Numbered from the stretch's first letter, positions 38,434-47,595 are shown. The stretch: 64,000 nucleotides of DNA from Sphingomicrobium arenosum (GCF_026157085.1 NZ_JANPVN010000001.1:1674001-1738000); one strand, 5' to 3'. Notes: generated from the sequence alone by a model not told the origin. Translations and numbers: made by a program.

Positions 38434-39159
38434 TTGGCCAGCCGTAAGCGTAAAAAACAGCGCAAATCGAGCAGCAAGCATCGCTGGCCGCGTGCCATCG
38501 CACTCGTCCTCCTCGCCCCCATCGCCGCCTATCTCGGCCTCGCCCTCCTCGGCAGCCTCATCCCCGTCAACGCCGACTGGGAGGAAGCCGAAACGGGCAT
38601 CCCTATCTATCTCACCGACAATGGCGTCCATCTCGACATCGTCATGCCGATCGAGGCCGCGGGCGTCAGCTGGGCACCCTATTTCCCCGGCACCGACCTC
38701 GCCCAGCCCGCATGGGCCAATGCCGGTCACGTCATGATCGGCTCGGGCGACCGCGGCGTCTATACCGAGGCCAAGGACTGGGGCGACCTCAGGGCAAGCA
38801 CCGCCTTTGGCGCCCTCTTTGCGGGCAACCGCGTCATGCACGTCCAATATGTCGACGCCCCCCAGCGCTTCGCCGCCGCCGAAATCCGCCTCACGCCCGC
38901 GCAATATCGCCGCCTGTGGCAATCGGTCCGCGCCAGCTTCGACCTGTCCGAGGACGGCTGGCCCCAGCGGCTCGACACGCCGGGCTACTGGCCCTCCGAC
39001 GCCTTTTACGAAGGCCGCGGCAGTTTCAACGCGGCGATGACCTGCAACCAGTGGGTCGCCCGCCAACTGCGCATCGCCGGGGTTGAAAGCTCGCTCTGGA
39101 GCCCCTTCTCCAAGGGCCTCCCCTGGCGCTACCGCGCGCCCGACGCCGCCACCGACTAG
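38434..39159 (+). CDS. DUF2459 / TIGR02117 family protein
   Basis: About 241 residues. A basic N-terminus and one membrane helix ([23 protein letters not shown]) lead to a periplasmic domain. DUF2459 features include [36 protein letters not shown] and [14 protein letters not shown]; a His/Asp/Cys-containing hydrolase-like fold is possible but function is unknown. The only workable start is TTG at 38434, with GGGGA 7 bases upstream supplied by the end of the palindromic repeat. It converges on hslU with a 4-base 3' overlap. Confidence 0.87.
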   Translation: MASRKRKKQRKSSSKHRWPRAIALVLLAPIAAYLGLALLGSLIPVNADWEEAETGIPIYLTDNGVHLDIVMPIEAAGVSWAPYFPGTDLAQPAWANAGHVMIGSGDRGVYTEAKDWGDLRASTAFGALFAGNRVMHVQYVDAPQRFAAAEIRLTPAQYRRLWQSVRASFDLSEDGWPQRLDTPGYWPSDAFYEGRGSFNAAMTCNQWVARQLRIAGVESSLWSPFSKGLPWRYRAPDAATD

Positions 39160-40478
39160 AGGACGTAACGCGACAAATCGGTATCGCCCGCGATATCCTT
39201 CAGCTGCGTCTCGACGAAGGCGGCATCGACCACCACCGTCTCGCCCTTGCGATCCTCGGCCTCGAAGCTGACGTCCTCGAGCAGTCGCTCCATCACCGTC
39301 TGCAGGCGCCGCGCGCCGATATTCTCGACGCTCTCGTTGACGTCCGCCGCAATGCGCGCCAGCGCCTCGATGCCCTCGTCGGTGAATTCCACCGTCACCT
39401 CCTCGGTGCCGAGCAGCGCGCGATACTGGTCGGTCAGGCTCGCCCGCGTATCCTTGAGGATCGCCACGAAATCCTCCTTGGTCAGCGCGCGGAGCTCGAC
39501 CCGGATCGGCAGGCGCCCCTGCAATTCGGGCAGCATGTCGCTGGGCTTGGCGACATGGAAGGCGCCCGAGGCGATGAACAATATATGGTCGGTCTTCAGC
39601 GGCCCATATTTGGTCGCCACCGTCGTCCCCTCGATCAGCGGCAGCAGGTCGCGCTGCACGCCCTCGCGGCTGACCGACCCGCCGCGCACGTCGCTGACCG
39701 CGATCTTGTCGATCTCGTCGAGGAAGACGATGCCATTGGCCTCGGCATCCTCCAGCGCAGCACGGTTCACATCGTCGTCGTCGAGCCGCTTGTCGGCCTC
39801 TTCCTCGACCAGCCGGTCATAGGCGGCGGGCACTTTCAGCTTGCGCTTCTTCCTCGGCATCTGGCCGCCCATGCGCTTCATCATGTCGCCAAGATTGATC
39901 ATCCCGATGCCGCCCTGGCCGGGCACGTCGAAGGGCGAGGAGGGCGCCTCGACCACCTCGATCTCCACTTCGGCCTGATCGAGGCTGCCGTCGCGAAAGC
40001 GCTCGGCAAAGCTCGCCCGCGTCGCATCGCTCGCCGTATTGCCGGTCAGCGCATCGAGGAGCCGCTCCAGCGCCGCTTCCTCGGCCGCGCGCTTGACCTT
40101 GCGCCGTCGCCGGTCACGCTCCAACCGCACCGCTTCCTCGACGAGGTCGCGGGCAATCTGCTCGACGTCGCGGCCGACATAGCCGACCTCGGTGAACTTG
40201 GTCGCCTCGATCTTGATGAAGGGCGCATCGGCCAGTTTCGCCAGCCGCCGCGAGATCTCGGTCTTGCCGCAGCCCGTCGGCCCGATCATCAGGATATTCT
40301 TGGGCGTCACCTCGGCGCGCAATTCGGGGCCCAGCTGCTGGCGCCGCCAGCGATTGCGAAGCGCTACCGCCACGGCTTTCTTGGCGTCCTTCTGGCCGAT
40401 GATATGCTCGTCCAGCGCCGCCACGATCGCCTTGGGGGTCAGCGGCTGCGCCTTGGTGATGGGGATATGTTCGTTCAT
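39156..40478 (-). CDS. hslU: ATP-dependent protease ATPase subunit HslU
   Basis: 440 residues. N-terminal [23 protein letters not shown], Walker [17 protein letters not shown] (about 52-67), the I-domain (about 110-230), Walker [14 protein letters not shown] and the conserved C-terminal [10 protein letters not shown] that docks into HslV. AAA+ unfoldase of the HslUV protease. The hslV gene ends 3 bases upstream. Complete and of normal length. Confidence 0.98.
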   Translation of the reverse strand: MNEHIPITKAQPLTPKAIVAALDEHIIGQKDAKKAVAVALRNRWRRQQLGPELRAEVTPKNILMIGPTGCGKTEISRRLAKLADAPFIKIEATKFTEVGYVGRDVEQIARDLVEEAVRLERDRRRRKVKRAAEEAALERLLDALTGNTASDATRASFAERFRDGSLDQAEVEIEVVEAPSSPFDVPGQGGIGMINLGDMMKRMGGQMPRKKRKLKVPAAYDRLVEEEADKRLDDDDVNRAALEDAEANGIVFLDEIDKIAVSDVRGGSVSREGVQRDLLPLIEGTTVATKYGPLKTDHILFIASGAFHVAKPSDMLPELQGRLPIRVELRALTKEDFVAILKDTRASLTDQYRALLGTEEVTVEFTDEGIEALARIAADVNESVENIGARRLQTVMERLLEDVSFEAEDRKGETVVVDAAFVETQLKDIAGDTDLSRYVL

Positions 40479-40481
40479 CGC

Positions 40482-41024
40482 TTATACCGTCTCGACCGTC
40501 AGATTGTCGTTGGTGAAGACGCACACCTCGGCGGCGATCTGCATCGCCTTGCGCGCCAGTTTCTCGGCATCCTGTTCGTAATCCGACAGCGCCTTGGCCG
40601 CCGCGAGCGCATAATTGCCGCCCGACCCGATCGCCGCGATCCCTCCCTCGGGCTCGAGCACGTCGCCGTTACCCGTCACGATCAGCATCGTGTCGGGATC
40701 GGCAACGATCATCATCGCCTCGAGATTGCGAAGATATTTGTCGGTGCGCCAGTCCTTGGCGAGCTCCACCGCCGCGCGCATCAGCTTGCCACTATGCGCT
40801 TCCAGCTTCTTCTCCAGCCGCTCGAACAGGGTGAAGGCATCGGCGGTCGCGCCGGCAAAGCCCCCCACCACCTTGCCCTCGCGCCCGAGGCGGCGGACCT
40901 TGATGGCATTGGGCTTCATGACGGTATTGCCTAAGGACACCTGCCCATCGCCCGCGACGACGGTCGTGCCGCCACGCTTGATGCCGATGATGGTGGTGCC
41001 GTGAAATTTGGGTGTATCGCTCAT
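40482..41024 (-). CDS. hslV: ATP-dependent protease proteolytic subunit HslV
   Basis: 180 residues. After a short propeptide (MSDTPKFHG) the catalytic N-terminal Thr (residue 10) starts [23 protein letters not shown]. The family motifs [30 protein letters not shown] and [16 protein letters not shown] are present. Proteasome-beta-like peptidase working with HslU. First gene of the hslVU pair. The propeptide form is typical of alphaproteobacteria. Confidence 0.98.
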   Translation of the reverse strand: MSDTPKFHGTTIIGIKRGGTTVVAGDGQVSLGNTVMKPNAIKVRRLGREGKVVGGFAGATADAFTLFERLEKKLEAHSGKLMRAAVELAKDWRTDKYLRNLEAMMIVADPDTMLIVTGNGDVLEPEGGIAAIGSGGNYALAAAKALSDYEQDAEKLARKAMQIAAEVCVFTNDNLTVETV

Positions 41025-41065
41025 GATCCCGGATGTGGGGAGCGCGCCGCCCTTTTTTCAAGGGA

Positions 41066-42898
41066 TCAGCAGTCGCGCTCCGCCCGGAAATTGGCCGCGC
41101 GCCGCTTGAGCCGCGCATGGAAATCCTCGGTCGTCCCCATGATGTTCGAAGGCTTGGCAATGTCTTCGACCGGCGTGCCGATGCGCACCCGCATCAGCTG
41201 CACCTCGCGATCCTCGAGCATGCGCTCGGTAAAGAGCCCGTCGGCGATCATCGCTTCCACCGCCTCGCGCGCGCCCGCTGCCTCGGGACCGAGGCGGCAC
41301 AGCGCGCGCTGCGCCGCATTTATCGACAGGTCGTGATATTTGACGACCTTCCCCCGCTCATAGGCTGCAGCCCCCGACAATCGTTCCCCCGCCAGCGTCC
41401 GCCGCCGCCATTCGAGCTCGGATCGCAGGATTCCGACCAAAAGCGGTACCGCCGCCGCGCCGCGATCCGCCTGCCGCTCGATCAGCGCGGGGGCGTTGAG
41501 CCGCCGCTCGGCATTTTCCACCACCGCGCGCTCGGTCGCACTCAGCTCGGCATAGGCGCCCGCAGGCTGCGCCTTGATGACATGTTCGAGGTGATGCATC
41601 TCGCCGCGCGCCTTGGGGTCGGCGGGCAGTTCGGCAAGCCGCTCGATCGCCGCCTCGCGCAGCATTGTCACGTCGTCCATCTTCTCGATCGGATAGACCA
41701 GCGCGGTGAAATTGGTGACCCGCCGATCCTCGATGAGCGCCTCGATCAGGGCCGCATCCGCCGCATCTACGCTCGGCTTGCCGGCGCCCGGCGCGGCCCG
41801 CCAATTGGCAAAGCTGCCAAGCCAGGCATTGACCATGTCGAGCGCGGGATCGCCCTTCCCCCGGGTCGGATCGGCGAGGAAGGCGGCGATCGCCCCGCGT
41901 GCATCGTCCCGCGCCGCCTCGCGCGACACCGACAGGCGGATGGTCGTATGCTCATCGAGCAGCGAGCTTTGGGCGATCCCCTGATAGATGTTGCGATCCC
42001 CGAGCGTCTGGCGCGCCCAGGCGAAATGCGCGTTTTCCATCGCCCCGGTGAAGCCCACCATCAGCGGCACCTTGGTCTGTTGCACCTTGGTCTTCGAGAC
42101 GCGCAGGGCCAGCCGATCCCCCGCATAAAGCTCCAGCCGCTTATGCTCGAGCCGCCCGTTGGCAAGGCTCCAGCGCCCTGCCGCCTCGCCCACCATCATG
42201 TCTTGCGAGACGATGGTGACATCGGGCGTCTCCACCAGCGCCTCGACCCGCTCGATGCACAGTTCCTTCTCGTCCATCGCGGCCGCCATCGACAGCATCA
42301 AGCTCTCATCGAGCCCGTCGCCGCGCGACAGCCCCACGCTCGTGGCACAGGCCCCCCGCGGGCGCAGCACGAAGCGCGCTTCCTTCCCGCTGATCGTTTC
42401 GATGACGCTGACCCCCGTGACCCCGGGCGTGAACAACAGCGCCTGGCACAGAGGCCGGCACAGATAACCCGGATCCTCATCGATCCGCCCGGCGCGCTGC
42501 GGGTCCTGCCGCCCGCCGAGGTGACGGCGGCTCGCTTCGTAGCGCACCAGCACCTCGCCGCGCACCTCGATGGGCGTATCGGGCAGCAGGTCGGGCTCGT
42601 CCACCTCGCGATAGGCCGTCGCGCCGACGGCGTTGAACGGCTGCGGGATCGCCCACAGGAGCGCATAGGTCAGCACCGCCGCGACCGCGACCGCGCGCCA
42701 CTCGCCGATCATGCCGTGCAAGGGAAACCAGAAGGCCGCGAAAGTGGCGCTGTAGAGGAATGCCGTCGGCAACAGCGACATCAACAGACCGGGGATGATC
42801 AGCATGAAGAAGCCGATCGTGACGAGGCTCGGCGCCCCGATGACGATGAACGACCCGATTCCGCTGAACAGCAGCCACCCCAACAACAAACGCGCCAT
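41066..42898 (-). CDS. Large hypothetical protein with N-terminal membrane helices
   Basis: 610 residues. Three membrane helices occupy the first 90 residues (LLLGWLLFSGIGSFIVIG, FFMLIIPGLLMSLLPTAFLYSATFAAFW, VAVAAVLTYALLWAIPQPF). About 500 residues follow with no family I recognise. The soluble part has a Cys-rich patch (GYLCRPLCQALLF), helical segments and an Arg-rich C-terminus ending with Cys. It is one of the longest genes in the window without a function. It stands between hslV (41 bases downstream) and the alpha/beta hydrolase gene on the same strand. Codon use is like its neighbours, so it is likely native. Confidence 0.72.
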   Translation of the reverse strand: MARLLLGWLLFSGIGSFIVIGAPSLVTIGFFMLIIPGLLMSLLPTAFLYSATFAAFWFPLHGMIGEWRAVAVAAVLTYALLWAIPQPFNAVGATAYREVDEPDLLPDTPIEVRGEVLVRYEASRRHLGGRQDPQRAGRIDEDPGYLCRPLCQALLFTPGVTGVSVIETISGKEARFVLRPRGACATSVGLSRGDGLDESLMLSMAAAMDEKELCIERVEALVETPDVTIVSQDMMVGEAAGRWSLANGRLEHKRLELYAGDRLALRVSKTKVQQTKVPLMVGFTGAMENAHFAWARQTLGDRNIYQGIAQSSLLDEHTTIRLSVSREAARDDARGAIAAFLADPTRGKGDPALDMVNAWLGSFANWRAAPGAGKPSVDAADAALIEALIEDRRVTNFTALVYPIEKMDDVTMLREAAIERLAELPADPKARGEMHHLEHVIKAQPAGAYAELSATERAVVENAERRLNAPALIERQADRGAAAVPLLVGILRSELEWRRRTLAGERLSGAAAYERGKVVKYHDLSINAAQRALCRLGPEAAGAREAVEAMIADGLFTERMLEDREVQLMRVRIGTPVEDIAKPSNIMGTTEDFHARLKRRAANFRAERDC

Positions 42899-42927
42899 GT
42901 CCGTCCCCCCGAACGCGAAACCGATCG

Positions 42928-43878
42928 CTAGCCTAGGCGCGCCTTCAGGAATTGCGCAAGATCGCCCGCGATGTCGGCCTTTTCGCTCAACGGGCTGAAC
43001 GCCTTCAGCGGGTCCGAGTGGGTCAGCCCGCGATAGAGCTTCAACTCCGCCTCGCCGCCTGCCGCGCGGATACGCCGCGCCAGCTGCTGCGCGTTCCTTG
43101 CCCGCACGATGATGTCGGCGGTGCCGTGCTGGAGCAGCATCGGCGGTGCCTCGCCATGCGCGAAGTGGATGGGCTGCGTTTCGTGCGCGGGCTCGTGCGC
43201 CCCCAGCGCCGCGATCGCGCGCGGATCGACGAAGGGCAGGAAATTGGTCGGCGCCGACAGGAGCGCCGCCGCCTTGATCGCGCCGCTTTCCACGGCGGCC
43301 GCCTGCAGATAGCGCCCGTCGAGGCTGAGGATGCCGGCAAGGTGCCCGCCCGCACTATGCCCCGCGACCGCGATGCGGCCCGCATCGCCGCCCAGCTCAG
43401 GGCCCCGCTCGACCGCCCATTTCACGGCGAGCGCGCCATCCTCGATGAAGGCGGGGAAGCGATGTTCGGGCGCGAGGCGATAATCGGGCATCACCACCAT
43501 ATATCCACGCGCCGCCATCGCCCGTGCGACCCAGCCGAATTCGCCGCGCTCGCCCTTCACCCAGCCGCCGCCATAGAAGAAGACCAGCATCGGCAGCGGC
43601 GCCGTCCCGCGCCGCACCGGCAGATAGACGTCGAGCTTCTGGCGCGGATGGTCGCCATAGGAAACGCCGCGCGCGATCAAGCGCGCCGCATCCTTGGGCT
43701 CGCGCACCTTGCTGAGCCGGTCGAACAGCGCGATCGGCGACACGCCGACCTTTTCCAGCGCATAAAGCGAGGTCTCGCCCGCCACCGCGAGCCGCCGCGC
43801 CCAGCGCCGCGCGCGCCGCCGCGCCTGCGGCGACACCGGCGCGCGGATCTTGTCGCGAGGAGGCAATTCCAGTTTCAT
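42928..43878 (-). CDS. Alpha/beta hydrolase, carboxylesterase/lipase-like
   Basis: About 316 residues. A basic N-terminal region (RRRARRWARRLA) is followed by the esterase core: FFYGGGWVKGE as oxyanion region (HGGGW variant with Tyr for His), PDYRLAPEHRFP, nucleophile AGHSAGG (S175), Asp in HGTADIIV and His in GLTHSD. It belongs to the hormone-sensitive-lipase / kynurenine-formamidase-like branch. No signal peptide. ATG 43878 (MKLELPPRDK) is preferred to 43917. The lysis cassette begins 45 bases upstream on the same strand, with no sign of functional linkage. Confidence 0.9.
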   Translation of the reverse strand: MKLELPPRDKIRAPVSPQARRRARRWARRLAVAGETSLYALEKVGVSPIALFDRLSKVREPKDAARLIARGVSYGDHPRQKLDVYLPVRRGTAPLPMLVFFYGGGWVKGERGEFGWVARAMAARGYMVVMPDYRLAPEHRFPAFIEDGALAVKWAVERGPELGGDAGRIAVAGHSAGGHLAGILSLDGRYLQAAAVESGAIKAAALLSAPTNFLPFVDPRAIAALGAHEPAHETQPIHFAHGEAPPMLLQHGTADIIVRARNAQQLARRIRAAGGEAELKLYRGLTHSDPLKAFSPLSEKADIAGDLAQFLKARLG

Positions 43879-43923
43879 ATCGCTATCTAGCCTAGCAGAT
43901 GGTCGACGCGCGAACAATCTGGA

Positions 43924-44262
43924 TCAAAGCCCCAGCCGGGTGAAAAATCCACGCTTTGTCACCTTGGCGTGTGCGGCGCGATGCCGCGCCTCGCACGCCT
44001 CGACGATGCTCAGCGCATCGCGCGTGCGCGCATTGGCCTGGTCGAGCCGCCCCGTCTGCGCGTCGGCAAAGGCGACCCAGTCGCCGACGCTTGCCGCATC
44101 GGGCGGAAGTTGCGCGCCCGCCACGCCAACGCGCCAGTCAGCGGGGACCAGCCCCGCGCAATCTGCAGCGCTCGTCGTCACGATAGGCGGCGCGGCGACA
44201 CAGGCCGTCAAGCCCGGCGCCATGCACGCCAGCATCCACCATCGCATCGGCACCTGTCGCAT
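43924..44262 (-). CDS. Rz1-like outer-membrane spanin lipoprotein (lysis cassette)
   Basis: 112 residues. ATG 44262 has AGGAG at 44270-44274 with a 7-base spacer, located inside the Rz-like gene. A lipoprotein signal ends at LTAC, then comes a short mature region starting with VAAPP and containing DCAGLVP and a C-terminal helix (DQANARTRDALSIVEACEARH). This DC..L.P / AN.R....ACE.R layout matches phage o-spanins. It overlaps the Rz-like gene by 125 bases in another frame, as in overlapping Rz/Rz1 pairs. In phage lysis the o-spanin with Rz fuses inner and outer membranes. Assignment rests on layout and context. Confidence 0.72.
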   Translation of the reverse strand: MRQVPMRWWMLACMAPGLTACVAAPPIVTTSAADCAGLVPADWRVGVAGAQLPPDAASVGDWVAFADAQTGRLDQANARTRDALSIVEACEARHRAAHAKVTKRGFFTRLGL

Positions 44263-44527
44263 CGCGTATCTCCTTGTCATTGGCGCGGGTCAGCGCCTCG
44301 CTGTCACTCGCGGCGCGGGCATGGGCGCCGACCGCCTCGACCGCCTCGCGTCCCGCCGCCGCCTCGGCCCGCGCGCCCTCGCGCTCGGCCCGCGCCTGCG
44401 CCGCCGCCTGCCGCGCCTGGCGCTGACAGGCGAGCGGCAGCAGCAGCGCCCCGACCAGCACCGCGACCAGCGCCGCGCGCAGCAACGACGACAGGCCCTG
44501 CCACCATCGGCCCAGCCCTCCGCTCAC
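44138..44527 (-). CDS. Rz-like inner-membrane spanin (lysis cassette)
   Basis: 129 residues starting with GTG at 44527, which overlaps the holin stop (GTGA). One N-terminal membrane helix (LLRAALVAVLVGALLLPLAC, about residues 15-34) is followed by an Ala/Arg/Glu-rich periplasmic coiled coil (AQARAEREGARAEAAAGREAVE). This is the i-spanin pattern. Its 3' half overlaps the Rz1-like gene in a second frame, so the amino acid sequence there is constrained by both. Third gene of endolysin - holin - Rz - Rz1. Confidence 0.72.
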   Translation of the reverse strand: MSGGLGRWWQGLSSLLRAALVAVLVGALLLPLACQRQARQAAAQARAEREGARAEAAAGREAVEAVGAHARAASDSEALTRANDKEIRDATGADAMVDAGVHGAGLDGLCRRAAYRDDERCRLRGAGPR

Positions 44528-44850
44528 TGCGCGCCCTCATCGGGATGGCGCGCGCCCCCGTCGGCCTCGAACTCGGCGCCGAATGCCCGCGCCTTCACGC
44601 TGCGCCGATTGATCGCCAGCCCGAGGCTCAGCAGCACCGTCCCGATGATCATCAAGAGCCCGTAATTGGACCGCGCCAAGGCCTTCAGCGCGGGTAGCGC
44701 GAGCGCCTCCTCGCGCTGCCCTGCCGCCGCGATGATCGCCACGATCCACACCGACATGGCGGTCAGCACCCCGGCGCCCACGATGGTTGCGACCAGCGCC
44801 ACCATTCCGCGCCAGTCGCGCGCGCTCCAGCGCGGCAGCCGCCCCCTCAC
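44524..44850 (-). CDS. Holin-like membrane protein (lysis cassette)
   Basis: 108 residues. GTG start at 44850 overlaps the endolysin stop (GTGA). Two membrane helices, about residues 17-42 (VALVATIVGAGVLTAMSVWI...) and 63-80 (YGLLMIIGTVLLSLGLAI), are followed by a charged cytoplasmic tail (NRRSVKARAFGAEFEADGG). This size and topology fit phage or gene-transfer-agent holins that release or activate endolysin. Direct coupling to a muramidase gene supports the role; sequence alone would not. Confidence 0.75.
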   Translation of the reverse strand: MRGRLPRWSARDWRGMVALVATIVGAGVLTAMSVWIVAIIAAAGQREEALALPALKALARSNYGLLMIIGTVLLSLGLAINRRSVKARAFGAEFEADGGARHPDEGAQ

Positions 44851-45434
44851 TTCACCTCGCCCAGCCGGTTGGCGAGCCAGCCATAGAGGAAGCTTTCGTT
44901 GGCCGGCCGCTTCTCGGCGAGCCGCAGGTATCGCTCGCCCTGCAGCGCCTCCAGCGCGCGCAGCAGGACCGTTTCGCCCTCCTCGCCGCGCACGTCGAGA
45001 AAGCCCTTGAGCGCCGCCAATGTCTTCGGCCCCACCCGCCCGTCGGGGACGAGGTCGGGATAGTCGCGCCCCTGCCGGTTCAAGGCCGTCAGCGCGCGCT
45101 GAAGGAAGGTGCTCGCCACCCCCGGCCCCATGTTGGCGCCGGTGTCGAACAATTCGGCCGCCACGGTGGGCGCGAGCAGCGCGACCTCGTCGAAGCGGGG
45201 CCTGAGCCAATAGAGCCGCCGATAGATCGCCCGCGCTTCGGCGCGGGGCAACAGCGCCATCGGCCCCGCATAGCCATGCGCACGCGCCACCCGCTCGGTG
45301 ATGCCGAAGCGCGTCGCCCCGCCCGCATCGTCCTCATGGTGGACATAGCCGCCCTCGCGGTCGATCAGCCCGTCGACCAGCCGGTCGAGAAAATCGACCC
45401 GGGCTTCGGGGCTGGAAAATTCACTGGGTCGCAT
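44847..45434 (-). CDS. GH108 endolysin (N-acetylmuramidase) with C-terminal peptidoglycan-binding domain
   Basis: About 195 residues. ATG 45434 is preceded by AGGAG (45443-45447) with 8-base spacing. The N-terminal glycoside hydrolase 108 domain has IDREGGYVHHEDDAGGATRFGIT, where E28 of REGGY is the expected catalytic acid, and ELFDTGANMGPG. The C-terminal region (QGRDYPDLVPDGRVGPKTLAAL) is a PG_binding_3-type module. No signal peptide, so it needs the holin for release. GH108 muramidases are typical lysis enzymes of phages and of the Rhodobacter-type gene transfer agent. Confidence 0.92.
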   Translation of the reverse strand: MRPSEFSSPEARVDFLDRLVDGLIDREGGYVHHEDDAGGATRFGITERVARAHGYAGPMALLPRAEARAIYRRLYWLRPRFDEVALLAPTVAAELFDTGANMGPGVASTFLQRALTALNRQGRDYPDLVPDGRVGPKTLAALKGFLDVRGEEGETVLLRALEALQGERYLRLAEKRPANESFLYGWLANRLGEVK

Positions 45435-45465
45435 CGTCACCTCTCCTCGTCGAGTCGCTTCGATG

Positions 45466-45495
45466 TAACCTAATGGGTTATCTGTAGGACAGTCC
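45466..45495. promoter_or_regulatory. Palindromic sites upstream of the lysis cassette
   Basis: Two inverted repeats, TAACC-TAATG-GGTTA (45466-45480) and GGAC-A-GTCC (45487-45495), lie 31-61 bases upstream of the endolysin start. They sit in the 226-base gap shared with the divergent autotransporter gene, and the local sequence is more AT-rich than the surroundings. They could be operators for the lysis genes. No consensus known to me matches; low confidence. Confidence 0.3.
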
Positions 45496-45660
45496 TTTAT
45501 CCAAGTTCGCTCCACGCAGGAGCGTGTCCTCGCGGCCACAGCGAGCCGCATTCATGCCGCGCCCCCTCACGCGCCCTTGTCTTGGCGAAGGCCCTTTTGC
45601 AACAGTCGCTCCACGTCATTTCAAGGGGCGCAGTACGGCCCCGTCAGGAGAGAAAAAGCC

Positions 45661-47565
45661 ATGACCAAGACCCGCCTTCTCGGCGCCACCATGCTGGCCG
45701 CCGCCGCCGCGACCGCCCTGCCGCAGGCCGCCTCGGCCCAGCGCATCGATCGCATCGTCGCCTTCGGGGACAGCTATGCCGACACCGGCAACGCCTTTGC
45801 GCTGGGCGGCATCGACCCGCGCACCACCGTGATCTACACCACCGGACGTTTCTCGGGCGGCACCAACTATATCGACACGCTCGCCAATTTGACCGGCGCC
45901 GAGGTCGACAATTTCGCCATCGGCGGCGCGATGGCCAACGGCGGCAACGTCAATGCGGGCCTGCCGGGCTTCGGCTATGAGGTCGGCAGCTTCCTCAACG
46001 GCGGCTACATCGGCGCCGGCCCCGACGTCTTCCCGTCGGTCTCGGGCACGTTCGACGCCAATGACCTCGTTGCCATCTCGATCGGCGGCAACGACGGCCG
46101 CGACTTCCAGCAGGCCGTCGCCGCGGGCGAAGCCACGCTCGCCGACTTCGACGCGGCCGTCGCCGCCACGCTGACGGGTGCCACCACCGGTATCGACCTG
46201 CTGGTCGACGCCGGCGCGCAGAACATCAGCTTCCTCTACGGCAACACCGCCAACCTTCCCGAAGTGTTCGGCGAAGACGATCCCGCCACCGCCTTCGGCA
46301 TTCGCGATGCCTATGCGCAGGATGTGCGCGCGGGCGTCGTCTCGAACCTCGCCGGCCATGCTGCCGACGGCGTGATGGTCCACTTCCTCGACCTCGACGT
46401 GGTGTCGAGCGTCATCAATTCGAACCTTGCCGAATTCGGCCTCACCGGTCAGGTCTGCCCGATCTTCGACCTCGCGGCCGCTGCCGGTGGCGACACCTCG
46501 AGCCTCGTCTGCGCGCTCGACGCCTCGGTCGCCGACCAATATGTCTTCTACGGCGACGGCGTGCACCTCACCTCGGCGGGCTACGAAATCGTCGCGCGTT
46601 ACATCAACGCCCAGCTCCAGGCCCCGCTGACCCTCGATGGCCCCTCGGACGTTTCGTTCGAAAACGCCCATCACATGGGCCGCGTCCTCGGCAACCGCCT
46701 CGGCGGCACCGCGCCGCGCGACGGCGACTTCGCCGAAGGCCTCAACCTCTATGTCCAGGGCGACGGCTTCACCCGCACCCGCCAGATGGACATGACCACC
46801 GACGAATTCGCCATGAACGGCGCGGGCGTCACCGTCGGCGCCGAAATTGGCTTCGGCAATGCCATGCTCGGCGTGGCGGGTCGTTACGGTATGCCCGAAG
46901 GCGAATATTTCCGCGGTTCCTCGGCGGTCGATGCGACCAGCCTCACCGGCGCGGTCTATGGCGCCTACGCCCTCGGCCCGATCTTTGCGCAGGCCTATGC
47001 GGGCTTCGGTTCGGACAGCTTCGACCTCACCCGCGCCGGCGTGCTCGAAAGCCTGCCGATGACCGCCGAATTCGACGGCGATCACTTCATCGCGGGCGGC
47101 AAGCTCGGCTATCTCGGCAACTTCGCGGGCGCGCGCATCGGCCCCGTCGTCGGTCTCGACCATGTCTCGATCGACGTTGACGGCTATGACGAAGGCGGCG
47201 ACCCCGCCCTCGCCCTCAGTGTCTCCGACGTCTCGCTCTCCTCGCTGCGCGGCCATGCCGGTATCGAGATGCGCGGCGATTTCGAAGGCTATGGCATCCA
47301 GATCCGTCCCTATGCGGCCTTCCTCGCCGAACAGGAACTGGACGCGGGTCAGCGCACCCACAGCTTCGCGCAGCTCGCCAGCCCCGAGATCGTCAACAGC
47401 TGGACCACCAGCGAGATCGAGGACGGCATGTACGGTCGCTTCAACGGTGGCTTCACCGCGATGCTCTCCTCGGCGATCGACCTCAACGCGGCGATGAGCT
47501 TCTCGCTGTGGAAGGACACCGGCAATGACGCGAGCGTCATGGTCGGCCTCGGGCTGGGCTTCTAA
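45661..47565 (+). CDS. GDSL-lipase/esterase autotransporter
   Basis: 634 residues. Signal peptide MTKTRLLGATMLAAAAATALPQAASA, then an SGNH/GDSL esterase passenger (about 27-340): VAFGDSYADTGN with nucleophile S38, block III SIGGNDGRD, and catalytic DGVHLTSAGYEIV (D299, H302). The C-terminal about 265 residues form an autotransporter beta-barrel that starts near NAHHMGRVLGNRLGG and ends in GLGLGF. Related enzymes (EstA, ApeE) display an esterase on the outer surface. AGGAG at 45646-45650. The frame stays open upstream, but the signal peptide fixes the start. A terminator follows. Confidence 0.95.
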   Translation: MTKTRLLGATMLAAAAATALPQAASAQRIDRIVAFGDSYADTGNAFALGGIDPRTTVIYTTGRFSGGTNYIDTLANLTGAEVDNFAIGGAMANGGNVNAGLPGFGYEVGSFLNGGYIGAGPDVFPSVSGTFDANDLVAISIGGNDGRDFQQAVAAGEATLADFDAAVAATLTGATTGIDLLVDAGAQNISFLYGNTANLPEVFGEDDPATAFGIRDAYAQDVRAGVVSNLAGHAADGVMVHFLDLDVVSSVINSNLAEFGLTGQVCPIFDLAAAAGGDTSSLVCALDASVADQYVFYGDGVHLTSAGYEIVARYINAQLQAPLTLDGPSDVSFENAHHMGRVLGNRLGGTAPRDGDFAEGLNLYVQGDGFTRTRQMDMTTDEFAMNGAGVTVGAEIGFGNAMLGVAGRYGMPEGEYFRGSSAVDATSLTGAVYGAYALGPIFAQAYAGFGSDSFDLTRAGVLESLPMTAEFDGDHFIAGGKLGYLGNFAGARIGPVVGLDHVSIDVDGYDEGGDPALALSVSDVSLSSLRGHAGIEMRGDFEGYGIQIRPYAAFLAEQELDAGQRTHSFAQLASPEIVNSWTTSEIEDGMYGRFNGGFTAMLSSAIDLNAAMSFSLWKDTGNDASVMVGLGLGF

Positions 47566-47595
47566 GGCCCCGCCCGGCCACCAGCCGAGCCCATG

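Noticed and set aside
43924..45434. A complete prophage around the lysis genes
   Set aside because: Flanking genes are an alpha/beta hydrolase, hslVU, an autotransporter and housekeeping genes. No integrase, repressor, capsid, portal, tail gene or att-like direct repeat was seen.
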